Source of the DNA: Castor canadensis
Lineage: Eukaryota > Chordata > Mammalia > Rodentia > Castoridae
Length of the DNA: 64,000 nt
Direction: 5' to 3'
Assembly (NCBI RefSeq): GCF_047511655.1
Contig: NC_133399.1
Location: forward strand, 5,459,333-5,523,332
The translations under genes were made by a program, and so were the position numbers. The notes beneath the pieces are model-generated. The model worked only from the letters and a program-made list of their open reading frames with translations, was not told the DNA's origin and made no database searches. Shown piece by piece: positions 45,700 to 57,393 of this stretch. Every line of letters begins with the position of its first letter. Within the stretch, counting starts at the first letter, position 1.

Positions 45700-45915
45700 G
45701 TCTCAGAGCCTTGTCCTTGTAATCCTAGGATCTCAAGAGGCAAAGATCAGAAGGATCGATTCAAAGCCAGCACAAGCCAAATTGTTCATAAGACCCTATC
45801 TCAAAAGAACTGAACAGAAAAAAAACGCTGGAGGACTGCCTCAAGTAGTAAGAGTACCTGCCTAGCAAGTATGACACTCTCAGTTCAAATCCCAGTTCCA
45901 CCCCCCGAAAAAATA
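45700..45915 (+). mobile_element. Composite SINE
   Basis: CTTGTAATCCTAGGATCTCAAGAGGC and GGATCGATTCAAAGCCAGC, then GCTGGAGGACTGCCTCAAGTAGTAAGAG and CCTGCCTAGCAAGTATGAC. Confidence 0.85.
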
Positions 45916-46109
45916 GGATTCCAAGAGTTTGGTTCCAAGCCCTTTGAATATGCATACCCACATGTAAATGTGATGGGGGAGATATATGGATACACATGTG
46001 CATTTCAGTTTGATACGGGGAGGCAGTAATGTTGGCACATGTTTGAAATCAAAGATAGTCATGAGAGTCCAGAAGATGGCTGTAAATTCGAGAGCAGACA
46101 TGGACAGGA

Positions 46110-46870
46110 TGTGTGCAAAATAAAAGTCCACATAAAACCACTTCATTGGAACACTTCACACTTTCCAAAGGACAGAAACTAAAGAACCTATTATACAGTA
46201 AGTCACAAATACAGTCCTCCAAGTTTTTATTCCTGCACATGAGTATTGTCTAAAATTTGTCTTCTGGCCTGGCTTTGTGGTTCAAGTGGTAAAGTGCACA
46301 CTGGGCATGCATCATGTCCTGAATTCATCCCCAAATGGTGAAAAAGAAATAGGGAACTACATGTGTTTCTTCCAGCAGTTGGGATCTACTAGAAGACCCC
46401 TTATATGCTGAACTCATGAATCTGTAGTAAAATGTAGCTTCTCTGTTGCTTTTCTGGCTCACCTCTCCTGCTAAAATTTGGTTTGGGCAGTAATTAGAAT
46501 ATTCAGCCTCTGTCATAGTTCCTGCTATTTCTAGAACCACCAGAGCTGCCTTGGTTTCCTGATTTTCCACAATATTGGCCTCAAGCACCATCAGGGCCAG
46601 AGTTTTTGCCTCTAATTTTCTTCCACACATGGGTCCAAAATGTGAAAATTTATTGTTATAATTGCCAAATTTGACATAGTGTCTTACCACAGCTAAAATT
46701 GCTTCCTGTGCTACCAAAATCATTGTAGCCATCCCCACTGGCATTATAGTAATCACCACCAAGGGTGACACCAAAGCCACCTTGATCATTGAAATTTCTT
46801 CCTTGTCCAAAATAATCTTAATCAACAAAACCACTTCTGTGACAGCCACCAAAGATTCCAGAAACTCTTC
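46110..46870 (-). pseudogene. HNRNPA1: HNRNPA1 processed pseudogene (3' part)
   Basis: The minus strand gives the Gly-rich C-terminal domain of hnRNP A1 in decayed form (SGDGYNDFGS near 46740), and then a 3' UTR match (AATTTTAGCAGGAGAGG near 46475; GAGGACTGTATTTGTGAC near 46210). No introns, several stops and frame changes. A SINE at 46265-46345 splits the UTR. The RNA-recognition domains are absent, so it is 5'-truncated. A 175-codon open frame over it is out of phase with the real reading. HNRNPA1-like paralogues cannot be fully excluded. Confidence 0.75.
46265..46345 (+). mobile_element. ID-like SINE half in HNRNPA1 pseudogene
   Basis: GGCCTGGCTTTGTGGTTCAAGTGGTAAAG and GGGCATGCATCATGTCCTG, with a short A-rich tail. 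Confidence 0.75.
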
Positions 46871-48555
46871 ATCCAGTTCAGCTAGATGATGAACTAATTA
46901 AACATATGTTTCTTTGTCAGGGCTTTATTTCATGATTGAACAGCGGACACCCTACTGCTTCAGCCATACCTCCTTTTCATGTCTCTTAAATCTTTTATGA
47001 AATATAATTGCCATAAAATACATTTTCTCCATATATGAAATTATTAGTTTATTTCTTGATTTTCCATGTTTTAATTTGTTGGCTGACAATTGTTAGATTG
47101 AAACATGAGCTGTGAGGAAGTGCTGCTCATCTGCTTCATTCTGATATCTAGAGTTACAGCATCAAACCTACATTGACTTCCTGTGTCCTAGCATTCCTGT
47201 GTATCTCCTCCTTAACTGACATGAGTTTTTGACATGGAACATTGAGTATGAATTTCTCTGAGCAGACTTGTTGTCTCAGTTTCAGCAGGAATATGCAAGA
47301 AAATGCCAAAGAGCATGACAAAAAGGAAGTGCCTGGTCTGGAGGACAAGGACAAATTTTGCAGTTATTACTGCTCCCTCTCAAACTGAGACTGGTCTCCA
47401 TCTAAGGAAAAGGGATCTGGCAAGGACTGAAGAGGGACTGTGTCATTTGAATTCACTCAGTCAGATATAGGATCCCATTACTGTCTCTCAAGTCTTGGGG
47501 GGGGGGTGGACCCTGCATGCATTAGCCTATCAGAACAGGTGGTTAATCTCATGCACCAATCATCCAATGAGGGCACCAGTGACAGCAAGTCCATGATGCC
47601 TACCACATGTGTGCCATATTTACTCTCTGTCTGCTGCTGAGAGCGTTCTCAGGCTACTCAGTTGGAGCAGCTATATGATTTCTATTGACTGCAGTACTGC
47701 AGGGAGGTCACCTGGACACATTAGAAGCAGGAAACTGAGAGTATGGCTGAGCATCTGTAGATCTGGGGTATAGGCATTTGGAACAGGCAGCTGTAGTGGT
47801 GCTGCCCAAGTCCATGCCAGCTAGAGCTGACTGTATGGGACCTGATCCCACAGTTGGGACTTTAGTTCCCCTACTGCCTGGAGGATGGGGCAGTGTTCTG
47901 TCCTGTGTCCACATGTGGCAAATTCATTGTAGCCTGCCACCCTCCCAGGGCTGGCCTGCATGCAAATGCTTATCTCTCAGACTGTGAGGTGACTGTGTTG
48001 TGCCGTGTGACACTGCTGGCTATTTATGGATTTTATGCTGGTATGAGGTACTGCTGTGCAATGATTCTATATCTCCTTTCTATTTACTGGAACTTGGTTT
48101 CCTCTTGAGTCCTTCAGGTTCAAAAAAAGCATGGGCTAAATTCTATGTCCTGTCCCTTCAAGCCAATGCTTCTAAGCACTGCCAGTAAATGCCTGAACTT
48201 TCATGGTTTCCACCCTTTGACAGACTCATTGGAAATTCAGATCCACACGTGCATATGTTGGCTTTAGAGTGGAGTGGGGAAATTTTTGCCCTACTTTAAT
48301 TAACTGGTAATTGTGCACACATTGTTTCTAAACATTGTCTTATGATGACATGCTGATTAACTTAGAACATGACATTAAGAATATTACTCTATGGGGCAAT
48401 CACCAAAAGTAAGTATGCAGGAATCTCAAGACAAAGAGGATTTGCCTTCTTCAAAAGGAGAAAACAGGAAGAGAAAGAAATTGGGATAGGACAGACATGA
48501 AGACAGGCAAAAATCACTTTTTCCTGTGATCAAATTGGACTTGTTTCATTGTTTG
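46871..48555. other. Unassigned DNA
   Basis: No supported gene. Open frames on both strands overlap and lack motifs. Slightly GC-richer at 47700-48000. Confidence 0.3.
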
Positions 48556-48559
48556 ATTT

Positions 48560-48775
48560 CTTTATTTTTAGGACTGGGGTATGAACACAGGGGCATTTGA
48601 AAATTACATGCGGAACTGCTAGAACCCCATGTTCAGTCCATTTTCCACTGGTTATTTTCCAGATGAGATCTTGCAAACTGTCTCCCTAAGCTGGCCTTGA
48701 CTCCCACGCTCCTGATCTCTGTCACCCAAGTACCAAAGATTACAAGCCTGAGTCACCAGTGTTTGCTTCTTCTTG
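48560..48775 (-). mobile_element. Composite SINE (minus strand)
   Basis: T-rich head, GGACTGGGGTATGAACACAGGGGC, then CTCCCTAAGCTGGCCTTGACTCCCACGCTCCTGATCTC and GATTACAAGCCTGAGTCACCAG. Confidence 0.8.
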
Positions 48776-49099
48776 TTCTATTGTGACACTAAAATGTGTT
48801 TGGTTGACACAGGCTGAGATTCATCAAAATTCACTTGAAAACAATTTACCACCCATTTTGAAATTATTTTCACTGATTGGTCCACATGATTTTTGAGGCA
48901 AAAAGTTGACATTGAAAGGAGTGTGCAAGAATGTCTGAGGTTATAAATGGGGTAGTGGGAAGTGTTGGTTCCAGGCTCCTTCCAAAATAAATCAGTGTTA
49001 ATCACAGCAAATTATGAGAGTTAGTATAGTCAGATGCATGGACATTACTACTGTTTTATTTATCATAAGTAGTGGTTTGGTTGAATTTTGTTTTGTTTT

Positions 49100-49310
49100 G
49101 TTTTTTTGGGCAGCACATGGTTCAAACTGAGGGCCTGCCCCTGATATGCAGTTGCTCTTCTACTTAAGCCAGTCTTTTAGCCCTTTTTTTGTGATGGGCA
49201 TTTTCAAGATAGAGTCCCATGAAAAATTTGCTGGGCTTCTAACCTCAATCCTCCCAACTCTAGGTCTTAAGTAGCTTAAATTAAAGACTGAGCCACCAAT
49301 GCCTAGCAGG
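49100..49310 (-). mobile_element. Composite SINE (minus strand)
   Basis: TTTTTTTGGGCAGCACATGG, TTCAAACTGAGGGCCTG, then GCTGGGCTTCTAACCTCAATCCTCCCAACTC and GACTGAGCCACCAATGCC. Confidence 0.8.
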
Positions 49311-49499
49311 AACAAAATTTAATAGCTTTGAAGTTCTGTTCAATTGCAAATATGCTCAGATTTCTCACAGGTAGGACTGAAATGTTACCGTACCTAGAGG
49401 CACACCCTAGACCTTCTCCATTTCCCATTGACCATCAGAAACTGCCCAAACCTTTCCCCTGTCAGAGCTTACCAAGGATTTGACAATGTTTGCTACTCT

Positions 49500-49685
49500 A
49501 CAGTGGCTTATTCAGGTAACTAATCCTAACTACTCAAGAGACAGAGATCAGGAGGATTGCAGTCAAATAGTTTGTGGACCCTAACTTAAAAATATCCTAA
49601 AGACAAAACTGCTGGCATAATGTCTCAAAAGGTAGAGCAAGAGTGATACCCTCAATTCAAAGCCCAAAACATCCCCCCCAAATTG
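49500..49685 (+). mobile_element. Composite SINE
   Basis: CAGTGGCTTATTCAGGTAACTAATCCTAACTACTC and GATCAGGAGGATTGCAG, then CTGCTGGCATAATGTCTCAAAAGG and a C-rich/A-rich end. Confidence 0.8.
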
Positions 49686-49849
49686 TCTTGAAACTGAAAC
49701 TCCAGTCCTCTGCCATGCTTGCTGCTTCTCTACCTTCTGGCAGATATTACAGAGAGCCTTGTGATTTCCTCCATCACTTTTATTAAAATTCCTTGATATA
49801 TAACTGTTCTGTCTGGATTTCTCCAAGTAGGACTTAATGAGTCTGGGCA

Positions 49850-50180
49850 TCTTTAAATCAGGGACCAGCCAAGATAGTAAACCAGGCCTTTCCTTTTGGT
49901 AAAGTGAATCCTCACATGGCCTGGCCTATGAACCACTTCTCTGAGATTATAGGCTGTCCCCTTAGGAAAGTGAGTAAGGAATTCTCTAAGAATATTCTTG
50001 AACCAATTTCCTACCAGAAGAAGCAGGTTCCACTCTGAAGAACATGTTCTACTTAACAACAATGAATCCCCAAACTGAGCTGGGTAGAGAATAGGTAGGA
50101 GGCCTGGCTTGCTGAGGGCTATGGCTGCACTGTGCTAGGAAGGGGATCACTTCTGTTACTCAGATCTCAGAGATGTGTTC
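49850..50180 (+). repeat. Dispersed repeat 'R', copy 4
   Basis: Closest to the reverse complement of 20620-21080 over its full length (GGGGACAGCC.. in both) and to 30090-30250 in part. No gene is seen. Confidence 0.6.
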
Positions 50181-50271
50181 CAGAAATCAAATTGCAGCAG
50201 GATTTGAACCAGAACTCTTTTGATGTTCCACCATAAATATAAAGATTGATTGGATTAATTATATTTATTAT

Positions 50272-50620
50272 TGTTTCAGGAATCTCAAGCAGAGATATGG
50301 CATACTGAGGCAATTTAGCAGAATTCAAGGTTTTATTGTGCCAGCACAGACCCAGTGGACTCATGTTCAAAGGCTGAGCCCCAAGAACAAAGAAGTCTCA
50401 CCTTGTATATCCTTGCAAGCAGGTTACCCAAGCAAAAAGCAAAACTCTATGCACATATGGCTGCATGTGACTTTATTGGTTATTTCATTTCCCCAGTGCT
50501 ATGTGAGCTTCTTCATGTTTCAGTTCTTTAAGTTTCATCTGTGCTTTGCCATCCCTTCCCCCTGCCTCATTATCAGAACCTAGCCTGTCTGCTTCTCTTC
50601 TGGCTCTCCTTCCTGCTATA
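50272..50620 (-). repeat. Solo LTR related to ERV-2 LTR
   Basis: The reverse complement aligns with the ERV-2 LTRs (for example AAGCAGGTTAC..., GGCAATTTAGCAGAA). It is 349 bp, flanked by TTAT on both sides (50268-50271 and 50621-50624), a 4-bp TSD. No provirus interior of this family adjoins it, so it is a solo LTR left by LTR-LTR recombination. Confidence 0.85.
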
Positions 50621-50639
50621 TTATAAGCAACAAGGTTTT

Positions 50640-51159
50640 GTTATCAATCTCAGGGACACTATCAAAAGAATGCAGAACAATTGGGACCAACTATTCAGAT
50701 GGCTTGGGAGACCAGGATAGCATTAGACTTCATGTTAGCTGAAAATGTTGGAGTTTGCAAAATGTTGGAGTTTTGTGCTGCACATGTATACCAAAATAAT
50801 TCAGCCCATGATGGACCTATTACTAAGGCCCTACAGGGATTAACTAGTCTATCCAAGGAATTAGCTGAAATTTCAGATATAAATGATCTCTTCATTGACT
50901 TACTGAAAAATTGTTTGGGAGATGGAAGGGTTGAATGACCTCATTCTCAACCTCCATGATTGTAATGTCCAGAGTTTTAATTTTAGCAGAATGTTGCTTA
51001 ATGCCTTGGGATGAGGACTAATGCAGTGGTTAATTGAGACAGCCCTCACCAAAAAATCACCACTACCCTATCCAAATAATTTGTTTGTATTAGAAACACA
51101 AGAATGTGAGAGCCAATGGCTCCTCAATGAATTTGAGGAAATGAATTTAAATTAAAATA
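50640..51159 (+). pseudogene. env: ERV env TM remnant
   Basis: The open stretch to 50938 (about 85 codons) is a retroviral TM ectodomain with two tandem MLAENVGVCKMLE-like repeats of the heptad/cysteine region. The CX6CC cluster is damaged (CAA where two cysteines are expected). The following ALQGLTSLSKELAEISDIND segment is typical of this env class. A stop ends it at 50938. Sequence to 51159 is decayed TM end. It precedes LTR B, so both are the 3' end of an old provirus. Confidence 0.75.
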
Positions 51160-51595
51160 TGGGGGAAATTCTAAAAAAATGATCTTTTCTATCAGAGTAT
51201 ATGTCACCCTCTTAGATTACTTAAAATTCCTCAGGTCACCATTTTTGTTGACTTGCATTCTCTAAAGGGTTCCTGTTTCTTGTTCCAGATTCTTGTACAG
51301 CTGCATTGGTCACAAAAATTGCCTGCCACTCTGTGTATGTGAACCCATCCCCCAAGCCTTTTAGTCAATTGAGATAGATTGTGAACTTTTGAACTGGACT
51401 AATCCCAGGTAAGTGTCAGGTACAATTGCATAAGGAATATAAGGAGAATCCACTGTCAGCCATTTTGTGCTCTCCTGTCTGCTCAGCTGCAGTTCATATA
51501 TGCTTGCATCCTCTGATAAAAAAAATTGCCTTTTCAAGATTTTCTCTGTCTCTCATGAGTCTGTTTTCAATACTGGAGGGTCTTTAATTACAACA
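51160..51595 (+). repeat. LTR 'B' (right copy)
   Basis: About 436 bp from TGGGGGAAATTC to TTACAACA, with an AATAA-like GATAAAAAAA near 51517. The U3 part matches the reverse complement of 13905-14165. Its start is approximate. It is at or near the inner end of the right duplication arm. Confidence 0.65.
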
Positions 51596-51990
51596 ATAAA
51601 AAATTTATAAAATGATATATTGTGTATTAGGCTGTTTCTACACAGTCATACAGAAATCCTTTATTTATTTATTTATTTATTTACTTTTGTTTGTACAGTG
51701 GGGAGAACACAAAGCCTTGTGATAACTATGCAACATTATATCATTTGAGACACTCAGCCAGCTGTAGTCCTTTATTACAGTAATTAATTACATTACCACA
51801 ATTTCTCTCTACACAGCATATCAAATGTTTTTCAAATGTATGTTTTTTTCCTGAACATACAAAATCCTTTCACAAATAAGCTAAATGCATTTCAAATAAC
51901 ATCATGGCAGTGTAGGTACATTATTATGTTCCCCCCCTCCTTATCCATAACCCATATATAACTTTTTAAAATATTTTCATATCATAAGCT
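51596..51990. other. Unassigned DNA with (TTTA)n
   Basis: A TTTA tetranucleotide run lies at 51660-51684. No other feature is supported. Confidence 0.5.
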
Positions 51991-52450
51991 ATGATCATCT
52001 GGTCTACATCTGACATTGCAATGACCTTGAGTAAATATTTTCTGTGAATGCAAGTAGGGAAGAAGAAAGTAAAGATTTTTTGTACATCCTGTTATGGGAA
52101 CAAAGGGAATCATGTAGTAGCTGGACCCATTCCCCTTCAAAGGTAACATTAAAAACTCTACACCCAGCCCTAAAGACATCCCTAAATTGACATTCACCTT
52201 AAGCCGTGACTCACCCATAAACCATTATCTCAGGAATGTCAGGGGGTCACTGAGGATTATTATATCCAGTGACCTTTTTGGGTCTTTTCTACCTACCTCC
52301 TTTATCTGCCACTAGCCTGTAAGCTGCAGTGGGCTTCAGCTCTCTTGCTGGGGTTCTTCGCCACAGGGCCACTTCTCCACAATAAACCCTGTGCTGGCAT
52401 ATGAGTCATCTCCTTTCTATCCATCCCATGCTGTTCTTTCATTTCCAACA
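51990..52450 (+). repeat. ERV-4 5' LTR-like segment
   Basis: ACAATAAACCCTGTG at 52378 is the polyadenylation region; the end is TTTCCAACA at 52450. It resembles the end of LTR A at 62180-62260 and the nested LTR at 33870-34395. The start is not defined. Confidence 0.6.
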
Positions 52451-52452
52451 TA

Positions 52453-52470
52453 TGGTGCCACAACTTGCGG
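52453..52470 (+). promoter_or_regulatory. ERV-4 primer-binding-site-like sequence
   Basis: TGGTGCCACAACTTGCGG follows the LTR end by two bases, the right place for a primer site. I cannot assign the tRNA. Confidence 0.45.
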
Positions 52471-55039
52471 TAGTTGTGTAGGTTCAACACCCAGCACTGC
52501 ACTCTCACAATCTGGAAAGTAGTGGACAGCAGCAGCCTACAAAGGCTGAAATCTTTCTCCTTCATCCCCACTGTCTTTCCCCCTTGTTTTCACTTCTCTC
52601 CCACCCTTTCCATTCTTTCATAGCTCCAACAGAGGCCATCATCACTGGACCTGTGCCCAACACTGACCTTCAAATTTTGGTGAGTTTGTTCTTCCATTAA
52701 TGTGTCTCTGTAGTCCTACCCTGGAGATCTGACTGTGGATCACGACAAAGCTCTGCTGGGGGAGAGACTCCCTCTGTGTACCAACTAGGTGTTTTCTTGG
52801 GACTCCAAAAAATATTGACATGCATGCCCAGATAGGCTAGGAATAGGCAGTGGTGGCACTTCTGCCCTCTGGTATGTCTATCCTACCAATTATGGCCACT
52901 TGCAAGGATTACCCACCACCTATTGATCTCAGTCTAGGTCCCACAGGAATTGTCCAGGTTTTGGACCTTAAGAACCATAAAATTGTCTCAATATTGAACC
53001 TTTGTTCCCACAGGAACTGTCTCAATTTCCAAATCTCTATTTCCAATCCACAAAAATGGATCAAAATCATCCAAGGCCCTGAGGGGCAGTCCATTGTCAT
53101 GTCTACACAACATTCAAAACTCTGGAGCTCACAAAGACCATTAAACCCAAATGGCTAACTTTATATGGTAAAATGATTTGGCCCCAATATAAATTAGACA
53201 GTAATGACCATTGGCCCAAACAGGCCACTTTCTATTTCCAAATTCATCACAGTCTCAACAACTTCCAATATTAAGGGACATGGATGGAGTTTTCCCGATA
53301 TCCAGGTTTCTGTTCATCTATGCTCCAGTGTATCCCTTTGTCTGTTCTCCTCCTAAACAAAAATACTCCCCTCTCCTCACATTTTTCTATATTCCATTGA
53401 AAACCACCTTCTGTCTTCAACTCTTCTTTATGTCCTCCTTTCCTCTTTCCTCATCTCCCAAGATACACAAAATGTTTAACTATGCAACTCTTCTCTCTAA
53501 ATCTTTCTCAGCCATTATGGAGATTCCTTTTAACCCTCGTACTCTACAGCCTGCACATGTCTCTTCTCCCAGGTGGTCATCTGCGTGAGGACAACAGAGA
53601 AAGAAATGGACAAAGGACAAATGGAAAGAAAAATCCTGATCAAGTCACAATGTCAGTTCTCTCAGCCTTCTCAGTGATTCACATGATCCCAGAACTGCAA
53701 ACATGAAATCAATTGCAATTCTAAATGACATCTGGCTGATGACGAGCTACTTTTCTGTGCAGATCTCTTGATCTTCCACCTAAAACTAAGCCTCTAAATG
53801 TGCCTAAACATGTTAACATTTTTCTCCTTTAAGTGTTGCTTTTGAGAAAGGCTGTTTTCCATTGCAATATGTCAAGACCAGCAGAGGGTAGAGGCCATCT
53901 CCAGGTTTTTGCACATGGTGACACTGGGCTGGCCTATTTGTTTTCTTGGCTAAGGTACCATATGTTTGGATTTTGGGCCCATGCTCTCAGCCTTACTTGC
54001 ACACAGTAAGGAAAGACCAAAGACAAAATTTCAGTTCTGTGTCTAAAAATATCAAATGTATTTAAATTAAAATCTCAGTTTCCTAGGTTATGGTATTAGC
54101 TGAAAGGCAAAAGGACAGCAATTTTGAGTTCTGCTATGGACTCAATAAGCCATTTGGATTTTTTTCACCAGGCCCCTTACCTAAAATTAACTTTTCACGA
54201 GTTAATTCACCCTACCTTTCACATGCTTTCTATCACCAGTTTCAATAGAGATATAATCCTTTTTACTGAAAGTCTCCCCTTTTTTCAGCCTGCCATACAA
54301 GTTCTAATTTAAAAAATTTTACTGTGAAATTATATGTCCTATTTTCACATCCTGTATCCTTTGTCCAGGCAAGTATAGGTGATGCCAACATGACACCCAA
54401 GGCTAGACTCCCTAAATTTACTTTAAAGGTTTGCCTAATAACAAAGCTACTGTAGGCCAATGTAAGCTATTATTAGAGATTATTAAAAAAAAAAACCTTA
54501 AGGGACAAATGTAAAGCCATCACTATCTTTGATGTAATTGTTTAGTGTGCCACTAAGTGGATTTTGTGTATGTCTGGTGTATGATTAACTTATTACATAC
54601 AAAAATATAATAGCTATGACAACAGTCTTATGGAGACTGAAGCTGATTCAAACACATTCCTAGAATTGAATCTCGTCTTAGATATCAAGTTGACCAAAAT
54701 TATTCCTAAAAGGACAGCATGGGAAACATATCAATCTGCTCCTAAAAACTTTTAAATAAGTGATCATTGTACTTGTGGCTACTTAGTTAATTTTTACATG
54801 TTCTTGAACTGAATGCAGGCTTAAATTGATATTTGTAGATGCCTAATTTAAAACATTCCTGCATATGCATGTGTTTGTACATCTTTAGGATGATTCTTAT
54901 TATTGGCTTAATGCCAAGAAATGAAAGGTTTCTGTTCTCCTCTCCACCACTTCTTCTGCTGCTACTTTAAAGAAAAACAGTTTTTCAAAGTTTATTGTCA
55001 ACCTAGCCTAACTGAACTACAGTCATTTTTTTGTGGACA
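52471..55039 (+). pseudogene. gag: ERV-4 interior with gag-like sequence (right copy)
   Basis: Around 53160-53330 the plus strand reads like a retroviral matrix segment (FPISRFLFIYAPVYPF near 53295) in broken frames. 53190-54310 matches the left arm (reverse complement of 12770-13904). Downstream no domain is recognisable. ERV-3 then interrupts at 55045 and sequence resumes at 60980. Confidence 0.6.
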
Positions 55040-55044
55040 GTAAC
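55040..55044. repeat. ERV-3 target-site duplication (left)
   Basis: GTAAC directly before the left LTR and again at 60980-60984. Confidence 0.85.
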
Positions 55045-55354
55045 TGTAAGGAAATGTGGGCCCCAAAATGACCACGTGGAGAGAAGTGATCTGGCCAAGA
55101 GATTCTTTATTGCCGGGTGGGAGAGGGAGAGAGCAGAGAGAGCCAAGAGAGTGAAGCAGGAGTGGCAAGGGCTTAAATACCCCTCAGTGGGACTCAGCAT
55201 GATCTGATTGGTTAGGATCTTATGGTTCATGCTGATTGGAGGTTGGGGCAGAAGGAGGATTCAAGCTAGACTTGAGGCAGGACTGTGACCCTGGAAAACA
55301 GAAGCTTAAGTGTGCAGTAAGAACTGAAACCTATCAGCGCCATTATTTCCAACA
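55045..55354 (-). repeat. ERV-3 3' LTR (310 bp)
   Basis: Starts TGTAAGG and ends TTCCAACA on the plus strand. The minus strand has a TATTTAAGC TATA-like box (near 55175) and GCAATAAAG (near 55110). It lacks a 20-base GGAGGCAGGACCATGACCCT duplication found in the other LTR (60898-60917). Confidence 0.9.
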
Positions 55355-55356
55355 TT

Positions 55357-55372
55357 CCTCCCTTTTTTGTTT
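55357..55372 (-). promoter_or_regulatory. ERV-3 polypurine tract
   Basis: On the minus strand ACAAAAAAGGGAGGAA sits next to the 3' LTR, where plus-strand DNA synthesis would start. Confidence 0.75.
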
Positions 55373-55599
55373 GTTAAGGAAGGGGGGCGTTGTGTTCGCT
55401 GTGGATTCTTCAAGCTGGCAAGGGGAGGCATAGGGGAAGATAGGGTCAGTTGGCAAACAATGTTGGGGTGCTAAGCCTCATGATGGTGTACACCCAGGCT
55501 CCAAAAATGAAGATTTCCTCTTCCCTGAAGTTGATGAATTTCCCTTATAGCCATAGGTCCCAAAGAGTCTTGAGCCAATCCTCCGACCTCCGCATGGTG

Positions 55600-55900
55600 G
55601 GTATCAGCCAACTATCCTGGCATTTTGGAGAGGTTGGTATCCCCGGAGGTACAACTGGTTAAATTTTTTGATTAGCAAGAGCAGACATGTAGTATGATAC
55701 AAGGCAGGAAGCTTAAGAATAGGAGAGCAAGAAACATCGGCATTAGGATGGGCATTGGCCAGGAGAACCACTGTGAAATATTGTTCCCTAGACAATTTCA
55801 AGAGTCGTCCAATTCCCTTCTCCATTTTTCTAATTGTTTCTTGAGAGGTGTAGCCATTGGGGGAACCCAGTGTGCTTGACAGCAGTGGGTGTCATGAGAA
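55600..55900 (-). pseudogene. env: ERV-3 env TM C-terminal remnant
   Basis: Minus-strand reading gives a charged pre-membrane helix (near 55850), then a strongly hydrophobic stretch with WFSWPMPILMPMFLALLFLS (about 55775-55715), a membrane anchor. Frame breaks surround it. No SU or fusion peptide is found, so this is a relic. Confidence 0.65.
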
Positions 55901-55979
55901 TGACCAGATGAGGGCTGGTCCATCAAAGTCCCAATGGAGAGGGTAGAAGATCCTTTTTGGAGAACAAGATGCCCTGATT

Positions 55980-56250
55980 TAACAGAAATTGTTATAGGGT
56001 GGGGCAGGATCTGGTTTGCATGCTCTCTGAGAAGTTTCCTGAGAAGGCAGGTAGTCAGCCAGAGGAGCAGAGTCTGTTGGAGACAAGTTTTTCTAAGAGA
56101 AATGGGTGGCCATACATTATCTAAGACCCAAATAGGAATATTAGGAGGAGCATAAAAAGGTGTCTGTTCAGGGACTGCATACCTAGGGATCTAAATTCTG
56201 CAAAATCCTATAACTGCCAGGAAAGCTGTAAGCTGTCTTATGGTATGGGG
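55980..56250 (-). pseudogene. pol: ERV-3 pol RT fragment
   Basis: Minus-strand codons near 56240-56160 read QLTAFLAVIGFCRI then IPRYAV, the RT thumb-region motif of gamma-type pol. The palm with the active site, RNase H and integrase are not found. Confidence 0.7.
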
Positions 56251-57393
56251 GTTGGGAAACAGAAGATTGGGTTGATGCACTTATGACTCAGTGAGTGAGT
56301 CTGTCCCTTTAAGGCCACACCTAGGTAGGTGACCTGTGGGAGGCAGGGACTATCAGGATTTAAATGTAACACTCTTGGATAAAAGAGAGCTTTAGCTCAT
56401 TATTTTATATAAATTGACACTTTTAACCTTTTAAATGTTTGTACCATATTCAGATAACACTGTTACAAGGTGGTCATTTAAGACACATAAGCAAATATGT
56501 AAATGAACTCTGATTTAGCAGTACTTAAAGCTTGACAAGATCAGCAGAAAACACAAATAATTTCTTTGATAAAATCTTTCTCTGTAACGGTTTTTTTGTA
56601 GATGTTACTCAGAGCAGAACAATATTAAGATAACCTTGTTATTTCATAGACAGAGGATTTGATTTAGTTTGACATGACCCTAGAAATCTTTTAGGCAACT
56701 CTTAGATTACATTCAACTTCAACTTTATCACACACCGAAGCTTTTATTATACACTTTTAAACTTACTCAGACCTTCAAACAACATACTAAACCCTTTGAT
56801 GGTTTGTCCTCAGCTTCCTATTTGAAACAATCTTTAGGACAAACACCTTCTTTGCCAAATCCCTTCTCATCCAAAAAACCAATCCTTTTTCCTTTAACTT
56901 CTCAAAAAAAATACATTTATTACCTATCTATATCCTTTCCAGTTGTTTACTTTGTAACTTGTATTTTAAAATTAACTTTATAAGAATTTTAAATTTATTA
57001 TAGGGGCTGGAGCAACTAATTAGTAGCCCTTGTGTTTTAAGGAATTTATGATAGGCATAAGGCCTCATGTCCCTCAGGATTGAGGGGATATTGTTTTGGG
57101 TGTGGAAACTGTGAGGGACTTTTGAGTTTTATTTGAATAGGGAGGGCCGTCCTGGCTCACCCTACACTCATCTCACCAGTCCACATTCTGGAATCTTCTT
57201 TGTTCCTGAAGGAGGGGGCAGCAGAGATAGCTGCCTGGGGGGGGAGAATTTGAACTTTAATTGAGGTACTAAATCCTGTCCCAGCAGGGACACCAGAGTT
57301 TCAGGTACAATGTGGAAAGAGTGACAGAAGAGGAGGTCTCCCCAAGAGCAGGCCAGAAGCCAGGTAAACTAGCACTCTAGGGGCTGGCCAGAT
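56251..57393 (-). pseudogene. ERV-3 interior, decayed pol
   Basis: Between protease and the RT thumb fragment. AT-rich at 56400-57010 with no recognisable domain; could be decayed pol or a later insertion. Confidence 0.4.

Noticed and set aside
46325-46852. 175-codon open frame as a gene
   Set aside because: It is an out-of-phase reading of the HNRNPA1 processed pseudogene and its 3' UTR.
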